DNA of 64,000 bases from Methanomicrobium antiquum (GTDB lineage Archaea > Halobacteriota > Methanomicrobia > Methanomicrobiales > Methanomicrobiaceae). The DNA lies in assembly GCF_029633915.1 (NCBI RefSeq), contig NZ_CP091092.1, positions 806,001-870,000 on the forward strand. The letters are read 5' to 3'. A model generated the notes under the pieces. It was given only the letters and a program-made list of their open reading frames with translations. It did not search any database and was not told where the DNA came from. Shown here piece after piece: positions 19,173 through 28,111 of the stretch. Positions within the stretch are counted from its first letter, which is position 1, and each line of letters begins with the position of its first letter. The position numbers and the translations under genes were made by a program.

Positions 19173-20444
19173 TTATTGTATGTCATTATCAGCGCCTGGC
19201 ATTGTAAGCCTGATCTCAATTATTTTTCTGCCTCTCATCTTCATAACCTGCATTTTTATGCCGTTTTCAAGGTAAATAATCTCGCCGCGTTTTGGAATGT
19301 GACCAAGCCTGTCTATCAAAAGACCTCCAATTGTTTCATACGACTCATCAAGTGGAAGATCAATCATAATCTCTTCATTTATTCTTGTAACCCATGTTCC
19401 GCCGTCAATCAGATACACTCCTGTATCTATGCTCTGAATCTGAGGCTCTTCAACATCAAATTCATCCAATATATCGCCGACAAGTTCTTCTAAGATATCT
19501 TCCATTGTTATGACTCCGGCATAAGTTCCGTATTCATCCACAACAATTGCGATATGTACTTTTTTTCTTTGAAGCTCATTTAGGAGTTCATCAATTTTCT
19601 TGCTTTCCGGAACAAAAACTGGCTCGTATTTGAGATTGTTGACTGATGCATCCTGTTTTTTGTTGTAGGTGGCGGAGAAGACATCTTTGACATTTAAGAT
19701 ACCTGTGATGTTGTCAATCTGATCGTGATAGACAGGGATTCTGGTAAATCCTGTGTCATTGAAGATATCGATTGCATCTTCAAGTGAACTTTTGTCATTT
19801 ATCATTCTCACATCGCCACGCGGGGTCATAGCCTCACGCGCGATTGTATCAGTAAATCTGAAGACGCGGTAGAGCATCTCATGTTCATCTTCTTCAATTG
19901 TACCGCTTTCCTCACCAACATCAATCCACTGTTTAATTTCTTCTTCAGTAACGACAGGGTGGGTTAAATCAGTTTCAATCTTAAAAATTTTCTTTAATCC
20001 GTCATATATCCAGAGAATGGGTGTTAATATGTAGGAAAAAAAGAGAATAAACTGTGATACAAAAAGTGCCACTTCCTCAGGTTTTCTTGCAGAATACGTT
20101 TTTGGACCAATTTCTCCAAAAATAAGCATTAATATTGTAACAACACCTGTTGCGATGCCTATTCCAACGTCTCCGAACAGATCGATTGCTATAGCTGTTG
20201 CAATCGCCGCTGCCGCAACATTGACGACATTGTTTCCAATAAGTATTGTTATTAGAAGATGATCTGTATTTTGCTTTAATATTGAAAGAGCTTTTGCTCC
20301 TCTCTTATTTGCTTCTACTAATGCCCTGACTTTTGCCTGATTTATTGATACAAGAGCGATCTCAGATCCTGAGAAAAAGCCGGACAATATCAGGCAGAAA
20401 AGAAATAGAAAATATCCCAGGCTATTTTCAATCATTGTTTCCAC
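19173..20444 (-). CDS. CNNM/CorC-type transporter with CBS domains
   Basis: A 423-residue membrane protein of the 'hemolysin' DUF21/CBS/CorC_HlyC family. The DUF21 membrane domain (about 1-190) includes LSGFFSGSEIALVS and LIGNNVVNVAAAAIAT. A CBS pair (about 205-335) includes MTPRGDV and GFTRIPVYHDQ. A C-terminal CorC_HlyC domain contains GGLLIDRLGHIPKRGE. Characterised relatives export Mg2+ or Co2+, so divalent-cation efflux is the likely role; the 'hemolysin' label is historical. Confidence 0.92.
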   Translation of the reverse strand: METMIENSLGYFLFLFCLILSGFFSGSEIALVSINQAKVRALVEANKRGAKALSILKQNTDHLLITILIGNNVVNVAAAAIATAIAIDLFGDVGIGIATGVVTILMLIFGEIGPKTYSARKPEEVALFVSQFILFFSYILTPILWIYDGLKKIFKIETDLTHPVVTEEEIKQWIDVGEESGTIEEDEHEMLYRVFRFTDTIAREAMTPRGDVRMINDKSSLEDAIDIFNDTGFTRIPVYHDQIDNITGILNVKDVFSATYNKKQDASVNNLKYEPVFVPESKKIDELLNELQRKKVHIAIVVDEYGTYAGVITMEDILEELVGDILDEFDVEEPQIQSIDTGVYLIDGGTWVTRINEEIMIDLPLDESYETIGGLLIDRLGHIPKRGEIIYLENGIKMQVMKMRGRKIIEIRLTMPGADNDIQ

Positions 20445-20574
20445 GCCGCCTGAGCGGCTGAATTATTCCCTTTGTTCATATATACGATATCACCTTTTTA
20501 TTTTGCTGTAAAATAATATAAATTCTCCCGTTAATCTATTTTCTAATGATAATTTTCTATTATACCAGAGATTT

Positions 20575-21399
20575 TTATTTTTCAAACATATTTTTTATAA
20601 AATTTATTTCATTTGAAATAATCTCCGTTTTTTCGAGATGGTTATATCGTCTCCCCAAATTAAGATCTTCAAGTTCCAGTGTTAAATGTCTGTTGTATCC
20701 ACAATCTGAAAGATATGTTAAAATTTTTTTGACATTTTCATCGGAATGCGGTAGTGTATGAGTTTTATTTTGATTTGCACCACTCACATGAACGTTAATA
20801 ATTCTGTCAAATAAAAGATCGATGTATCTGAAACTGTCTTTTTCGGATGCTTTAAGTGCGTGTGCAATATCAAGCGTGAAGTAAAGCCAGTTGTTTTCCT
20901 CAAGCAGTTTTGAGAGTGACTCTGGAGTTGATAAAAGTGAGTTTATTTTTGGCTGCATGTTCTCAATGGCAACCATTATGTTCTTTTTATCCTGTGCTGT
21001 TTTGATTCTTTTAAGATAATTTTCAAGTCGTTGAAAATCTCTTTCTCCAGGTTTTCTTTTGGCTGTTCTTCTCCCCGGATGGATTGTTATAATCTGCGCG
21101 CCAATAGCTTCAGACATCTCTATTGCTTTTTCGGCTGACTGAATAGAGACTTCAGCAATGTCTGGGTTGACAGAACATGGATTAAGATCCAGGACAGGTG
21201 AGTGGACTGTAAATGGAATCAGATTCTTATGACCGGTTAAAACATTTCTCAATTTTTTTTCAGGCAGTCCATTCAGCCAGAAATCCGGTGTTTCAAGCCA
21301 GAATTCTATTGATGTACAGCCTGCTTTAGAAACACAGTCAAAGATTTTTTCAACTTTATATTCATGAAAAAACATACTTGATACAGAATAATGAGGCAT
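20575..21399 (-). CDS. Xylose-isomerase-like TIM-barrel protein
   Basis: A 274-residue protein of the sugar-phosphate isomerase/AP endonuclease 2 superfamily. Putative metal ligands are spread as usual: IEFWLETP near the N-terminus, TVHSP (about 56), TIHPGRR (about 103), AIENMQP (about 142), FTLDIAHAL (about 172), INVHVSG (about 200) and LTLELED near the end. The reaction cannot be told from the sequence: isomerase, epimerase and endonuclease IV activities all occur in this fold. It appears to be transcribed alone. Confidence 0.82.
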   Translation of the reverse strand: MPHYSVSSMFFHEYKVEKIFDCVSKAGCTSIEFWLETPDFWLNGLPEKKLRNVLTGHKNLIPFTVHSPVLDLNPCSVNPDIAEVSIQSAEKAIEMSEAIGAQIITIHPGRRTAKRKPGERDFQRLENYLKRIKTAQDKKNIMVAIENMQPKINSLLSTPESLSKLLEENNWLYFTLDIAHALKASEKDSFRYIDLLFDRIINVHVSGANQNKTHTLPHSDENVKKILTYLSDCGYNRHLTLELEDLNLGRRYNHLEKTEIISNEINFIKNMFEK

Positions 21400-21479
21400 T
21401 TTTAAAACCCTTTTTTAACTTTTTTTATCAATTTAACCCATTTTTTTATCTGAATTGGTATTTGTAAAGAGAAGTTTTA

Positions 21480-21977
21480 TTAAATGTTATATTTTTTGTA
21501 ATTGGCATTTTCAGATAATTTACCAATGTCGTGATTTAGCAGTGTATTTAAATCCGGGAATATACTGTCAAGGCTTCCAAGCAGATGAATGGCATAGATT
21601 AATGAAACAAACATCAGTATAACCATCACTATCAGTGGTATTATAATTAGTAAAAGGATATCTTTTGTTTTAGCTTCTCTGTATGCAATATCCCGTTTGT
21701 TCATTTTATCAGCTGTATTATATGCATCATACATTCCATAAACCCAGATGATAAGTCCGGGAATAAGAAATAAAAATGAGCCAAACATACATCCAAAAAT
21801 GAGTAAAAGGCCTTTTTTAAGAGAATCTCCATTATATATCTGTCCCATTCCCGGATAAAATGTGGACAGTATCAGTGAAATTAAAGGCACTTTCAACTGG
21901 TTTATAGATGATGTCTCAAAAAATTCAGGATTTTCTGTGTTGGAAAATCCTGTGTTAGAAAAATCAGATTTACTCAT
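21480..21977 (-). CDS. TM2-like small membrane protein
   Basis: A 165-residue protein with a polar N-terminus containing a short duplication (DFSNTGFSNTEN). It is followed by the TM2-like motif STFYPGMGQIYNGDSLKKG, two closely spaced hydrophobic helices ending in WVYGMYDAYNTADKMN, and a further transmembrane segment (about 107-135). Function unknown. It lies alone between the TIM-barrel gene and xseA. Confidence 0.7.
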   Translation of the reverse strand: MSKSDFSNTGFSNTENPEFFETSSINQLKVPLISLILSTFYPGMGQIYNGDSLKKGLLLIFGCMFGSFLFLIPGLIIWVYGMYDAYNTADKMNKRDIAYREAKTKDILLLIIIPLIVMVILMFVSLIYAIHLLGSLDSIFPDLNTLLNHDIGKLSENANYKKYNI

Positions 21978-22091
21978 GTTGCGTCCTATTTTATTTTTAA
22001 TTTTATCATCAATATTTTCTGACAGGTCTTAAAGGTCAGGACTTCCGGAGTTATAGTTTAATAAATTTTTTTGTTAAATATTTTTTTCATG

Positions 22092-22137
22092 TTTTTTAGT
22101 ATAATGTTTTTGTAGAATTTTTTAGTATAATGTTTTT
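22092..22137. repeat. 20-bp direct repeat in AT-rich spacer
   Basis: In the 312-bp gap 21978-22289, the 20-mer TTTTTTAGTATAATGTTTTT occurs exactly at 22092-22111 and again at 22118-22137 (period 26 bp). The TATAATG and T-tract content could be promoter or terminator related for either flanking gene. Nothing else is recognised in this gap. Confidence 0.6.
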
Positions 22138-22289
22138 TAGTTTATTTTTTAATTTACTGTATTAAAGTTTTTGAGAATTTAAACGATTTTACTGTTTATC
22201 CGGAGAGATTTTTCTATAAATTTTATTGACAGAAAATACCTCTATCATTAAAAATTCATATCATTTAGAAGATACTATGATAAAACAGC

Positions 22290-23531
22290 ATGGACTGGTT
22301 TGGAACAGGCAGTGAAGAAAAAAAGGAATCAGTGTTGACAGTATATGAAATATCGTCAACAATAAGCAGACTTCTTGATGATTATTCCTTGAAAGGTGTA
22401 TGGGTAGAAGGGGAAGTTACTAATTTTCACCGGCATACATCCGGACATCTTTATTTCTCGCTCTTAGAGTTAAAAAACAAAAAAACTTATCTTATTAACT
22501 GCGCAATGTGGCGCAGTTGTGCAATAGAACTTGAGTTTAGCCCTAAAAATGGTTCAAGTGTAAGAGTTTACGGCTCTGTTGAGGTTTATGAACCACATGG
22601 AAAATTCCAGTTTATTGTAAGAGATATTATCCCCTGCGGGGAAGGGGATAAACATATTCTTGTTGCCCGATGGAAAGAGGAATTATCTCTTTTAGGGTAT
22701 TTTGATGAGTCAAGGAAAAAACCTCTTCCCAAATATCCTGCAAAAATAGGTGTGGTAACCGCATCCGGAGGTGCTGCTATAAAGGATATTGAAAATGTGA
22801 TTCAAAGGCGTTATCCTGTAGAAATAATAATTTCTCCAACATCTGTTCAGGGCGAAACTGCACATCTTCAGATAGCGCAGGCACTAAAGAAGATTGATGG
22901 CAGAGTTGATGTTATTATAATTGGAAGAGGCGGCGGTAGTTTTGAAGATCTTTTTGCATTTAATCATCCTGATGTTGTAACAGCTGTTGCTGAATGTAAA
23001 ACGCCGGTTGTAAGTGCTGTCGGGCATGAGATTGACTATTCACTTTGTGATTTTGCTGCAGATGTCCGTGCGCCTACTCCCTCTGCGGCGGCAGAAATTG
23101 TTGTACCTGATAGAAATGAGCTTTATCGGGAGATAAGAGTCTATAAAAAAATGCTAACCGGGACGCTTGAAAACAGACTTTATAGTGAGAGTCATAATCT
23201 TGAAAATTTAAGATTGCATATAAGTCGGGGAAAGTTTGAAAAACTGGTAAACACACAGTATGAAAGATTAGATAATTTGTCAGTTCGTCTTTCAAAGGGA
23301 ATATACATGCGTCTTGAAAAAGAGAAGATGAATCTTGACGCAATTCGCTCAAAGCTTGATTTCTCAGATCCGACAATGCCTCTTAAAAGGGGCTTTTGTA
23401 TGATAAAATCCGGAGATAGTCTGATAAAAACTGCTTCTGAACTGAAAAAGGGACAGAATGTCACACTTCATATGAGTGACGGATATGCAGATGCCGATAT
23501 TATGGAGGTTTACCATGGCAAAAAGTTATGA
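22290..23531 (+). CDS. xseA: Exodeoxyribonuclease VII large subunit XseA
   Basis: Large catalytic subunit of exonuclease VII, which degrades single-stranded DNA from both ends. The 413-residue protein has an N-terminal OB-fold (about 15-110), the nuclease-domain motif IIGRGGGSFEDLFAF (about 210-224), and the signature GHEIDYSLCDFAADVRAPTP (about 245-264), followed by long coiled-coil helices. This is mainly a bacterial enzyme and is restricted to some methanogens in archaea, so past transfer is likely. It overlaps xseB by 17 bp. Confidence 0.95.
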   Translation: MDWFGTGSEEKKESVLTVYEISSTISRLLDDYSLKGVWVEGEVTNFHRHTSGHLYFSLLELKNKKTYLINCAMWRSCAIELEFSPKNGSSVRVYGSVEVYEPHGKFQFIVRDIIPCGEGDKHILVARWKEELSLLGYFDESRKKPLPKYPAKIGVVTASGGAAIKDIENVIQRRYPVEIIISPTSVQGETAHLQIAQALKKIDGRVDVIIIGRGGGSFEDLFAFNHPDVVTAVAECKTPVVSAVGHEIDYSLCDFAADVRAPTPSAAAEIVVPDRNELYREIRVYKKMLTGTLENRLYSESHNLENLRLHISRGKFEKLVNTQYERLDNLSVRLSKGIYMRLEKEKMNLDAIRSKLDFSDPTMPLKRGFCMIKSGDSLIKTASELKKGQNVTLHMSDGYADADIMEVYHGKKL

Positions 23532-23694
23532 AAAACAAATTGAGGAGTTAAAAGAGATTATAACAAAGATTGAAAATGGTGATGCAGGTCTTGACGAGAG
23601 CCTTTCTTTATATGAAAAGGGAATAACTATTCTTCAAAACTGCCAAAAAATTCTTGAAGAGGCGGAGATGAAGGTGAGTGAGCTTTCGGATTGA
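23515..23694 (+). CDS. xseB: Exodeoxyribonuclease VII small subunit XseB
   Basis: A 59-residue helical protein (MAKSYEKQIEELKEIITKIE at the start, then GLDESLSLYEKGI) matching XseB, which wraps the coiled-coil tail of XseA. The start is fixed by a GGAGGT ribosome binding site at 23504-23509 and the family-typical N-terminus. A longer reading frame begins further upstream but lacks support. Its last 68 bases overlap the 3' end of the convergent DUF371 gene. Confidence 0.92.
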   Translation: MAKSYEKQIEELKEIITKIENGDAGLDESLSLYEKGITILQNCQKILEEAEMKVSELSD

Positions 23695-24157
23695 GTATTG
23701 CCTGCATAATTACTGTCATTTTTTCACCCTTCTGCAAAAGATTTATTATCTCTTTTGGGATGTTTCCGGCGGCCGTGTCTGAGTAAATGCCTGTTGTTCT
23801 TGAACACACAAATCGGCTTTTTCTCCATACCATATCAGTAGTGTGCGTAAGTGTCATGGCAGAGGAACCATGTGAAGTTATGGTAAATGACTGATCTTTT
23901 ATTTTTAGTGTTGTTTTTAAAACAGATCTGTCGTCAGAGAGTATTCTTTTAAAATTATCACTCAAATCAGTTGCGCCTTTGTCTGCCTTAATTCCGATTA
24001 TGCATGTTCCGGCCGGAGTCAGACATTCTTCTTTTGTTATTTCAAATGTAGATTTGTGTTCTGAACGAATATTTTTGTGACCATAGCAGACAATAATTTC
24101 TTCTGCTTTTATGATTTCACTTAATTTTTCTTTTTCTCTTGTAATATCGTCATGCAT
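23627..24157 (-). CDS. DUF371 family protein
   Basis: A 176-residue archaeal DUF371 protein. The signature run is CYGHKNIRSEHKSTFEITKE (about 24-43), followed by LTPAGTCIIGIKADKGA and SHGSSAMTLTHTTDMV. Function unknown. The C-terminal about 22 codons lie antisense to the end of xseB. The tail (SPSSPPLQEFFGSFEE) looks unconserved and may have been extended through loss of an earlier stop. Confidence 0.85.
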   Translation of the reverse strand: MHDDITREKEKLSEIIKAEEIIVCYGHKNIRSEHKSTFEITKEECLTPAGTCIIGIKADKGATDLSDNFKRILSDDRSVLKTTLKIKDQSFTITSHGSSAMTLTHTTDMVWRKSRFVCSRTTGIYSDTAAGNIPKEIINLLQKGEKMTVIMQAILNPKAHSPSSPPLQEFFGSFEE

Positions 24158-24262
24158 CTTTTTACCGGATTTATATTGGGATAATATACCTGATTATAGT
24201 TTACTGTTTAGTATGGTTTAAAAAAATTCTAAAAGCTTTCAGCCAGAGTGTATACAGATTAT

Positions 24263-25699
24263 GACAGGTTTTTCAGTTTAATATTCTAATTGAATATGAC
24301 CTGTTGTTGAATGAGAGGAGCTCATCCAGACAGCTTTTTTACTTAAAAACTTATTGCCATTTTTTATGACACTCGGGCAATTAATACATGCCTTTATATA
24401 TTTGAACTGCGATGGTTCATGGAATTCAGTGAAGAAACCCAATTTGAACCTGATTTTTATGAAAATGGAATAATAAGGCCAGAGTCAATCTGCAAACTCC
24501 TTAGCGAACTCAACTTCAATGAGATAATAATTGATCTGGAAAGGGACAGTTATTCCCAGGATAAATGGAGAAAACATTTTCCTGTAGTTGCACTTCTAAA
24601 GTTACTCGCCGTAAAATCATTCAGAAGGCAATCGTACCTGCAGGTTGTAACTTCCTTAACAGATGAAGAATGCAGATTGCTCTCATTACCTTATGATCCT
24701 GAAACAAAATCATATTTACGCCCTTCAAAATCAACCTTACACTATTTTGCAAGTTCACGAGTTGGAAAGAATGGAGTCATTAAACTGATGAAATTTTTGG
24801 CTGAAAAGATAATGAGACTGATTCCTAACGGTGAGGGAATCATTGATTCAACTCCTCTGGAAGCTTCAAGATACAGCAAATGTTCAAAATTTAATCCGCA
24901 TTATAAAATTTACATGGACAAGGCGCACATATTCCATTACGAAAACAGTGTCTTATTCATGGAATTTTCGAATGCAACAGAACATGACGAAAAGCATAGC
25001 TATTCCTTATTAAAATCTGTTGAAGAAATAAAACCTAATATAACTAAATTTTCACTTGATGCGGGCTATAAGAGCTTCGACACTCATGGAGACGCATGGT
25101 ATATTTTAGGTGTCCACCCAATAATCACTCTTCCTGAGAATGCAACTTACCATGAAGAAGCAACATCCAAAAAAATTGATGAATTAGTCAATAAAATGTG
25201 GAAGAAAGGTGGAGATGTCCATTCGAAGATGCAGGACAAACTCAGGTTCCTATATGAAAATGGTCATAAAAAAATCGTAGGAAAATACCTGAGAAACAAA
25301 AATATGGATAATCCCGAATTTAATAAGAAATTAAAAAGCAGGAGCAACTGTGAAAGAAAACATGCACATATCAAAAAAACGGTTAAGTTTGATGTGAAAG
25401 GATATCAGGAGGATAACAGGGAATTTAATGTCCTTTTAAATTTCGTTGCATTTCAGATACTTGATCTTGCAAGGATACAATCCGGCATGGAAAAATCCAG
25501 GTTTTCGCGTTATTATTAGGTAAATTTCATCAGAAAAAATGCCATGTCACTAGCGTTAGCTATGTAGGATTATACTATTTTTAAGTAAAAGAGTGTCATT
25601 TTTTGAATATCTATGATTGATCTGCCCTTAAACATTTAGTGGTTCGCCTAAATATTTGATAATTTCATAGAGTTTGACCAGGTTTTAGATAAACCTGTC
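24263..25699. mobile_element. Insertion sequence (DDE transposase), about 1.44 kb
   Basis: The ends are proposed from the inverted pair GACAGGTTTTTC (24263-24274) and the reverse complement of 25688-25699 (GACAGGTTTATC), 11 of 12 identical. Outside them, CAGATTAT (24255-24262) and CAGATAGG (25700-25707) share CAGAT and may be a decayed target duplication. Both ends also fold on themselves: ACAGGT/ACCTGT and ATATTC/GAATAT on the left, and a perfect CAGGTTT/AAACCTG hairpin on the right. A subterminal inverted pair (TTTTACTTAAAAA, about 24337 and 25579) is nested inside. One intact transposase gene is contained. The family is not firmly assigned. Confidence 0.65.
24419..25519 (+). CDS. DDE transposase, IS5/IS1182-like
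   Basis: A 366-residue intact transposase. The N-terminal dimer/DNA-binding part resembles DUF772 (KHFPVVALLKLLAVKSFRRQ, about 50-69). The RNase H-like catalytic core has candidate acidic residues in GIIDSTPLEASRY (Asp about 141), FSLDAGYKSFD (Asp about 218) and SNCERKHAHIKK (Glu about 311). A TATA-like CTTTATATATTTG lies at 24392-24404, close enough for a near-leaderless transcript. No frameshift is seen, so the element may be active. No second copy is in the window. Confidence 0.85.
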   Translation: MEFSEETQFEPDFYENGIIRPESICKLLSELNFNEIIIDLERDSYSQDKWRKHFPVVALLKLLAVKSFRRQSYLQVVTSLTDEECRLLSLPYDPETKSYLRPSKSTLHYFASSRVGKNGVIKLMKFLAEKIMRLIPNGEGIIDSTPLEASRYSKCSKFNPHYKIYMDKAHIFHYENSVLFMEFSNATEHDEKHSYSLLKSVEEIKPNITKFSLDAGYKSFDTHGDAWYILGVHPIITLPENATYHEEATSKKIDELVNKMWKKGGDVHSKMQDKLRFLYENGHKKIVGKYLRNKNMDNPEFNKKLKSRSNCERKHAHIKKTVKFDVKGYQEDNREFNVLLNFVAFQILDLARIQSGMEKSRFSRYY

Positions 25700-25790
25700 C
25701 AGATAGGATAGGGGATAACTGGATACACTCGAGAGAAATATCTCCCTTCAGGCAAACAAATATCTGATTAGATTACCCATTACATATCCA

Positions 25791-26366
25791 ATGTATGCTG
25801 AGTTTTTTTGTCCGTTATGTAACGATGAATATGAACATGACATTTTGAAAGAATCAGGTGATTTGCTGGTTCAATGCAAAAATTGCGGTAATATTCATCA
25901 TGTTGAAAAGTTAAAAGAGCCTGGTGAAATAGAGGTTAAAACAATAATCAGCTTTGAGAAAGAGTCAAAAAAAGGTATTATTGAGCTTGCCGAAGATGAG
26001 ATGATCTCTATTGAGGACATGCTTGTTGCAGAAACAGGTGGCGAGGCAGTCGGAGTAGAGGTAACTTCTATAGAGATAGATGACAAAAGGGTTGGAAGCG
26101 CATACGCTGCTGATATTGATACAATCTGGACAAGAAGTATTGATAGGGTTATCATAAAAGTCTCATATCATGATGGAAGAAAAACAATTCCTTTATATCT
26201 CGAATATGAGGGTGATGAAGATATCATAATTGGTGATATTTATCAGAGTGGGAAGTACCGGTATAAAGTAAGCCACATCAAACTCAGGAATGGTTCAATG
26301 ATGAGAAAAGATGGATGGAAAGCTTACGCACGTAAAATAAAACGTGTATATGGTGTAAAATCCTAA
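25791..26366 (+). CDS. HVO_0476-type zinc-ribbon protein
   Basis: A 191-residue protein with an N-terminal zinc ribbon (CPLC at 8-11 and CKNC about 29-32) and a beta-rich, acidic remainder including EVTSIEIDDKRV and WTRSIDRVIIKVSYH. It matches the archaeal HVO_0476 family, whose function is unknown. It is preceded by the insertion sequence and followed by a copy of the dispersed palindromic repeat. Confidence 0.8.
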   Translation: MYAEFFCPLCNDEYEHDILKESGDLLVQCKNCGNIHHVEKLKEPGEIEVKTIISFEKESKKGIIELAEDEMISIEDMLVAETGGEAVGVEVTSIEIDDKRVGSAYAADIDTIWTRSIDRVIIKVSYHDGRKTIPLYLEYEGDEDIIIGDIYQSGKYRYKVSHIKLRNGSMMRKDGWKAYARKIKRVYGVKS

Positions 26367-26514
26367 AAAAACCAATAACTAAAAAATCATATAATTAGAA
26401 ATTAATTTTTTCAGGTAATTTTTCTTAAGAATCTAAAAAGAATTAAAAGAATTTAAACAATGTGTATTTAAAAGATGCAAAAAAAAAATACTCATTTATA
26501 TATTTTTCACGAAA

Positions 26515-26573
26515 GTTACTTCTTAACTTACATGAAACTGTTGCATGAAATATAATTTCATGGATGTTTTTAT
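26515..26573 (+). repeat. Dispersed palindromic repeat, copy 1
   Basis: About 58 bp matching three other copies in the window (28112, 48097, 51195). It contains CATGAAAC, then the perfect palindrome CATGAAAT-ATA-ATTTCATG, then GTTTTTAT. This copy touches the stop codon of the FKBP-like gene on the minus strand. Confidence 0.8.
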
Positions 26574-27250
26574 TGAATTTCCCTTAACTGAATGTCTGCC
26601 ACTGCATATCCGTATCTTAAGATAAGTGCATCATCTGTTTTTCCAATAATTACTGAAGGTCTTTCAAGTTTTACTGAGTTATTTGATGTTTCACCATTTT
26701 CATCCGGATAATAGTTAAATGCCAAAGGAACAAGCATTCCTGTTTGTGCCTGGCTGAAATTTCCTCCTATTGCATTGTATGCAAACGAAGACATATTATC
26801 AGTTAAATCCTGAGCAAAATCAAAGTTAATCTTTTTTACATCTCCCTGATGCATTCCTATTACACTGTTGCTTATTGTGTCAAGTTCAATGTCGAAAAGT
26901 GCATATTCTGTCATTCCGTCAGGATAAACATAAGCCTCAACAGGAATTATTTTTTCGCTCTGGGGAACACCTGCCTGAAGAACTAGTGATCCTGAAAGGG
27001 CTGTAGGAAAGCCGTTTTGATAAGCATCCTGGACAACAGACTGGGAAGATGAGATAATAGGGATACCCTCTTCAAAATTTAAAGTATAATCAACTATGAC
27101 ATAGTTTCCCTGTTCTGCTGTTTTGAATATATTGAAGAACGATGCTGTAAGTGAAAATCCGATAACACAGGATATCAGGATGAACACTACAAAAATTTTT
27201 GACAGCATTTTTTGCCTGTCCTTATCTTTCTTTGTCTCCTGTTTTTTCAT
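26570..27250 (-). CDS. Membrane-anchored FKBP-like protein
   Basis: A 226-residue protein with a charged N-terminus, one transmembrane anchor (about 18-40) and an extracytoplasmic domain resembling FKBP-type peptidyl-prolyl isomerases: GNYVIVDYTLNFEEG opens the fold and VIGMHQGDVKKINF matches the usual 'IGMxxGexk' turn. Active-site aromatic residues are poorly preserved, so catalytic activity is uncertain; a chaperone or binding role is possible. It lies alone, divergent from hsp20. Confidence 0.6.
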   Translation of the reverse strand: MKKQETKKDKDRQKMLSKIFVVFILISCVIGFSLTASFFNIFKTAEQGNYVIVDYTLNFEEGIPIISSSQSVVQDAYQNGFPTALSGSLVLQAGVPQSEKIIPVEAYVYPDGMTEYALFDIELDTISNSVIGMHQGDVKKINFDFAQDLTDNMSSFAYNAIGGNFSQAQTGMLVPLAFNYYPDENGETSNNSVKLERPSVIIGKTDDALILRYGYAVADIQLREIQ

Positions 27251-27337
27251 CCTTATATTTGTCTTATTAATAAGAGATAAATAAGTGCATTATTTTATCA
27301 AAGGTTTCTGCAGTCAGACAATGCAAGCACAAAAATT

Positions 27338-27405
27338 TTTAAATACAATAAATGTTTACCAATAGTTAGCACTGCAATTTGTGCGTGACAAAAAAAGGTA
27401 GGTGA
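27338..27405 (+). promoter_or_regulatory. hsp20 promoter, operator-like repeat and ribosome binding site
   Basis: TATA box TTTAAATAC at 27338-27346 predicts a start near 27370. An imperfect inverted repeat GTTAGCAC (27365-27372) / GTGCGTGAC (27381-27389) covers that position. Its left half resembles half of the bacterial CIRCE operator (TTAGCACTC), but the right half does not. AGGTAGGTGA (27396-27405) is a strong ribosome binding site 7 nt before the ATG. Confidence 0.55.
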
Positions 27406-27412
27406 AAAATTT

Positions 27413-27883
27413 ATGATTAGAAGAGGCATATATCCAATTCGTTCACTCTGGAATGAATTAGATGATATGATGGCAGAGATGGAAGGACGTTTTGCACAGA
27501 CATTAGGTGGATACAATAATGCATTTTCACAGCGTGTGCTTCCTGCCATAACAGGTGAATGCCGCGTAGATGTTCTTGATCATGAAAATGAAGCAGTTAT
27601 TGTAGCAGATCTTCCCGGCGCGGAAAAAGAAGATATTAAAGTAAAGCTGATTAATCCACGAACACTTGAAATATCATATGATCGGGAAAAAGAAAACGAG
27701 GAAGAAAACAAGGAAACAGGTTATTACATGCGTGAGAGAACATATGGAAGCATGAAAAGAGCAGTCTTGCTTCCTGCCGATGTTGTAGAAGCAGGTTCTA
27801 CTGCAAGCTTTAAAAACGGTGTTTTGGAAATTCACCTGAAAAAATCTGAATCTTCATCAATAAGTGAGATTTCAATAGAATAA
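27413..27883 (+). CDS. hsp20: Small heat shock protein Hsp20
   Basis: A 156-residue ATP-independent holdase chaperone. The alpha-crystallin domain (about 46-150) shows the typical VIVADLPGAEKEDIKVKL strand pair, the loop RERTYGSMKRAVLLP and the A/G-x-L-like motif FKNGVLEIHLKK. The N-terminal arm (RRGIYPIRSLWNELDDMM) is typical of archaeal Hsp20. A strong promoter region precedes it, and a T-rich tract follows the stop. Confidence 0.95.
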   Translation: MIRRGIYPIRSLWNELDDMMAEMEGRFAQTLGGYNNAFSQRVLPAITGECRVDVLDHENEAVIVADLPGAEKEDIKVKLINPRTLEISYDREKENEEENKETGYYMRERTYGSMKRAVLLPADVVEAGSTASFKNGVLEIHLKKSESSSISEISIE

Positions 27884-28111
27884 TTTATTTTTTTATATCA
27901 TTTTCTCATATTGCATAATTTAGGTCATATTTTCATATTGCAGAAATTAGTGAAATTTGCAATCACAAGATTAAGTAGCATGTGAGCAAATTTTTATCCC
28001 TTCATCATTGTTGTTAAGATAATATTGTACTAAGCCTAATGGTATTATAACCCTGTGTTCTCCTTTTACAATTACATGTTGGATAAAGGGCTTTTTACAA
28101 TTTTACAGAAC

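Noticed and set aside
25520-25790. Hairpin-rich stretch after the transposase as a tRNA or small RNA gene
   Set aside because: No cloverleaf or T-loop consensus; the palindromes are better explained as insertion sequence ends (up to 25699).
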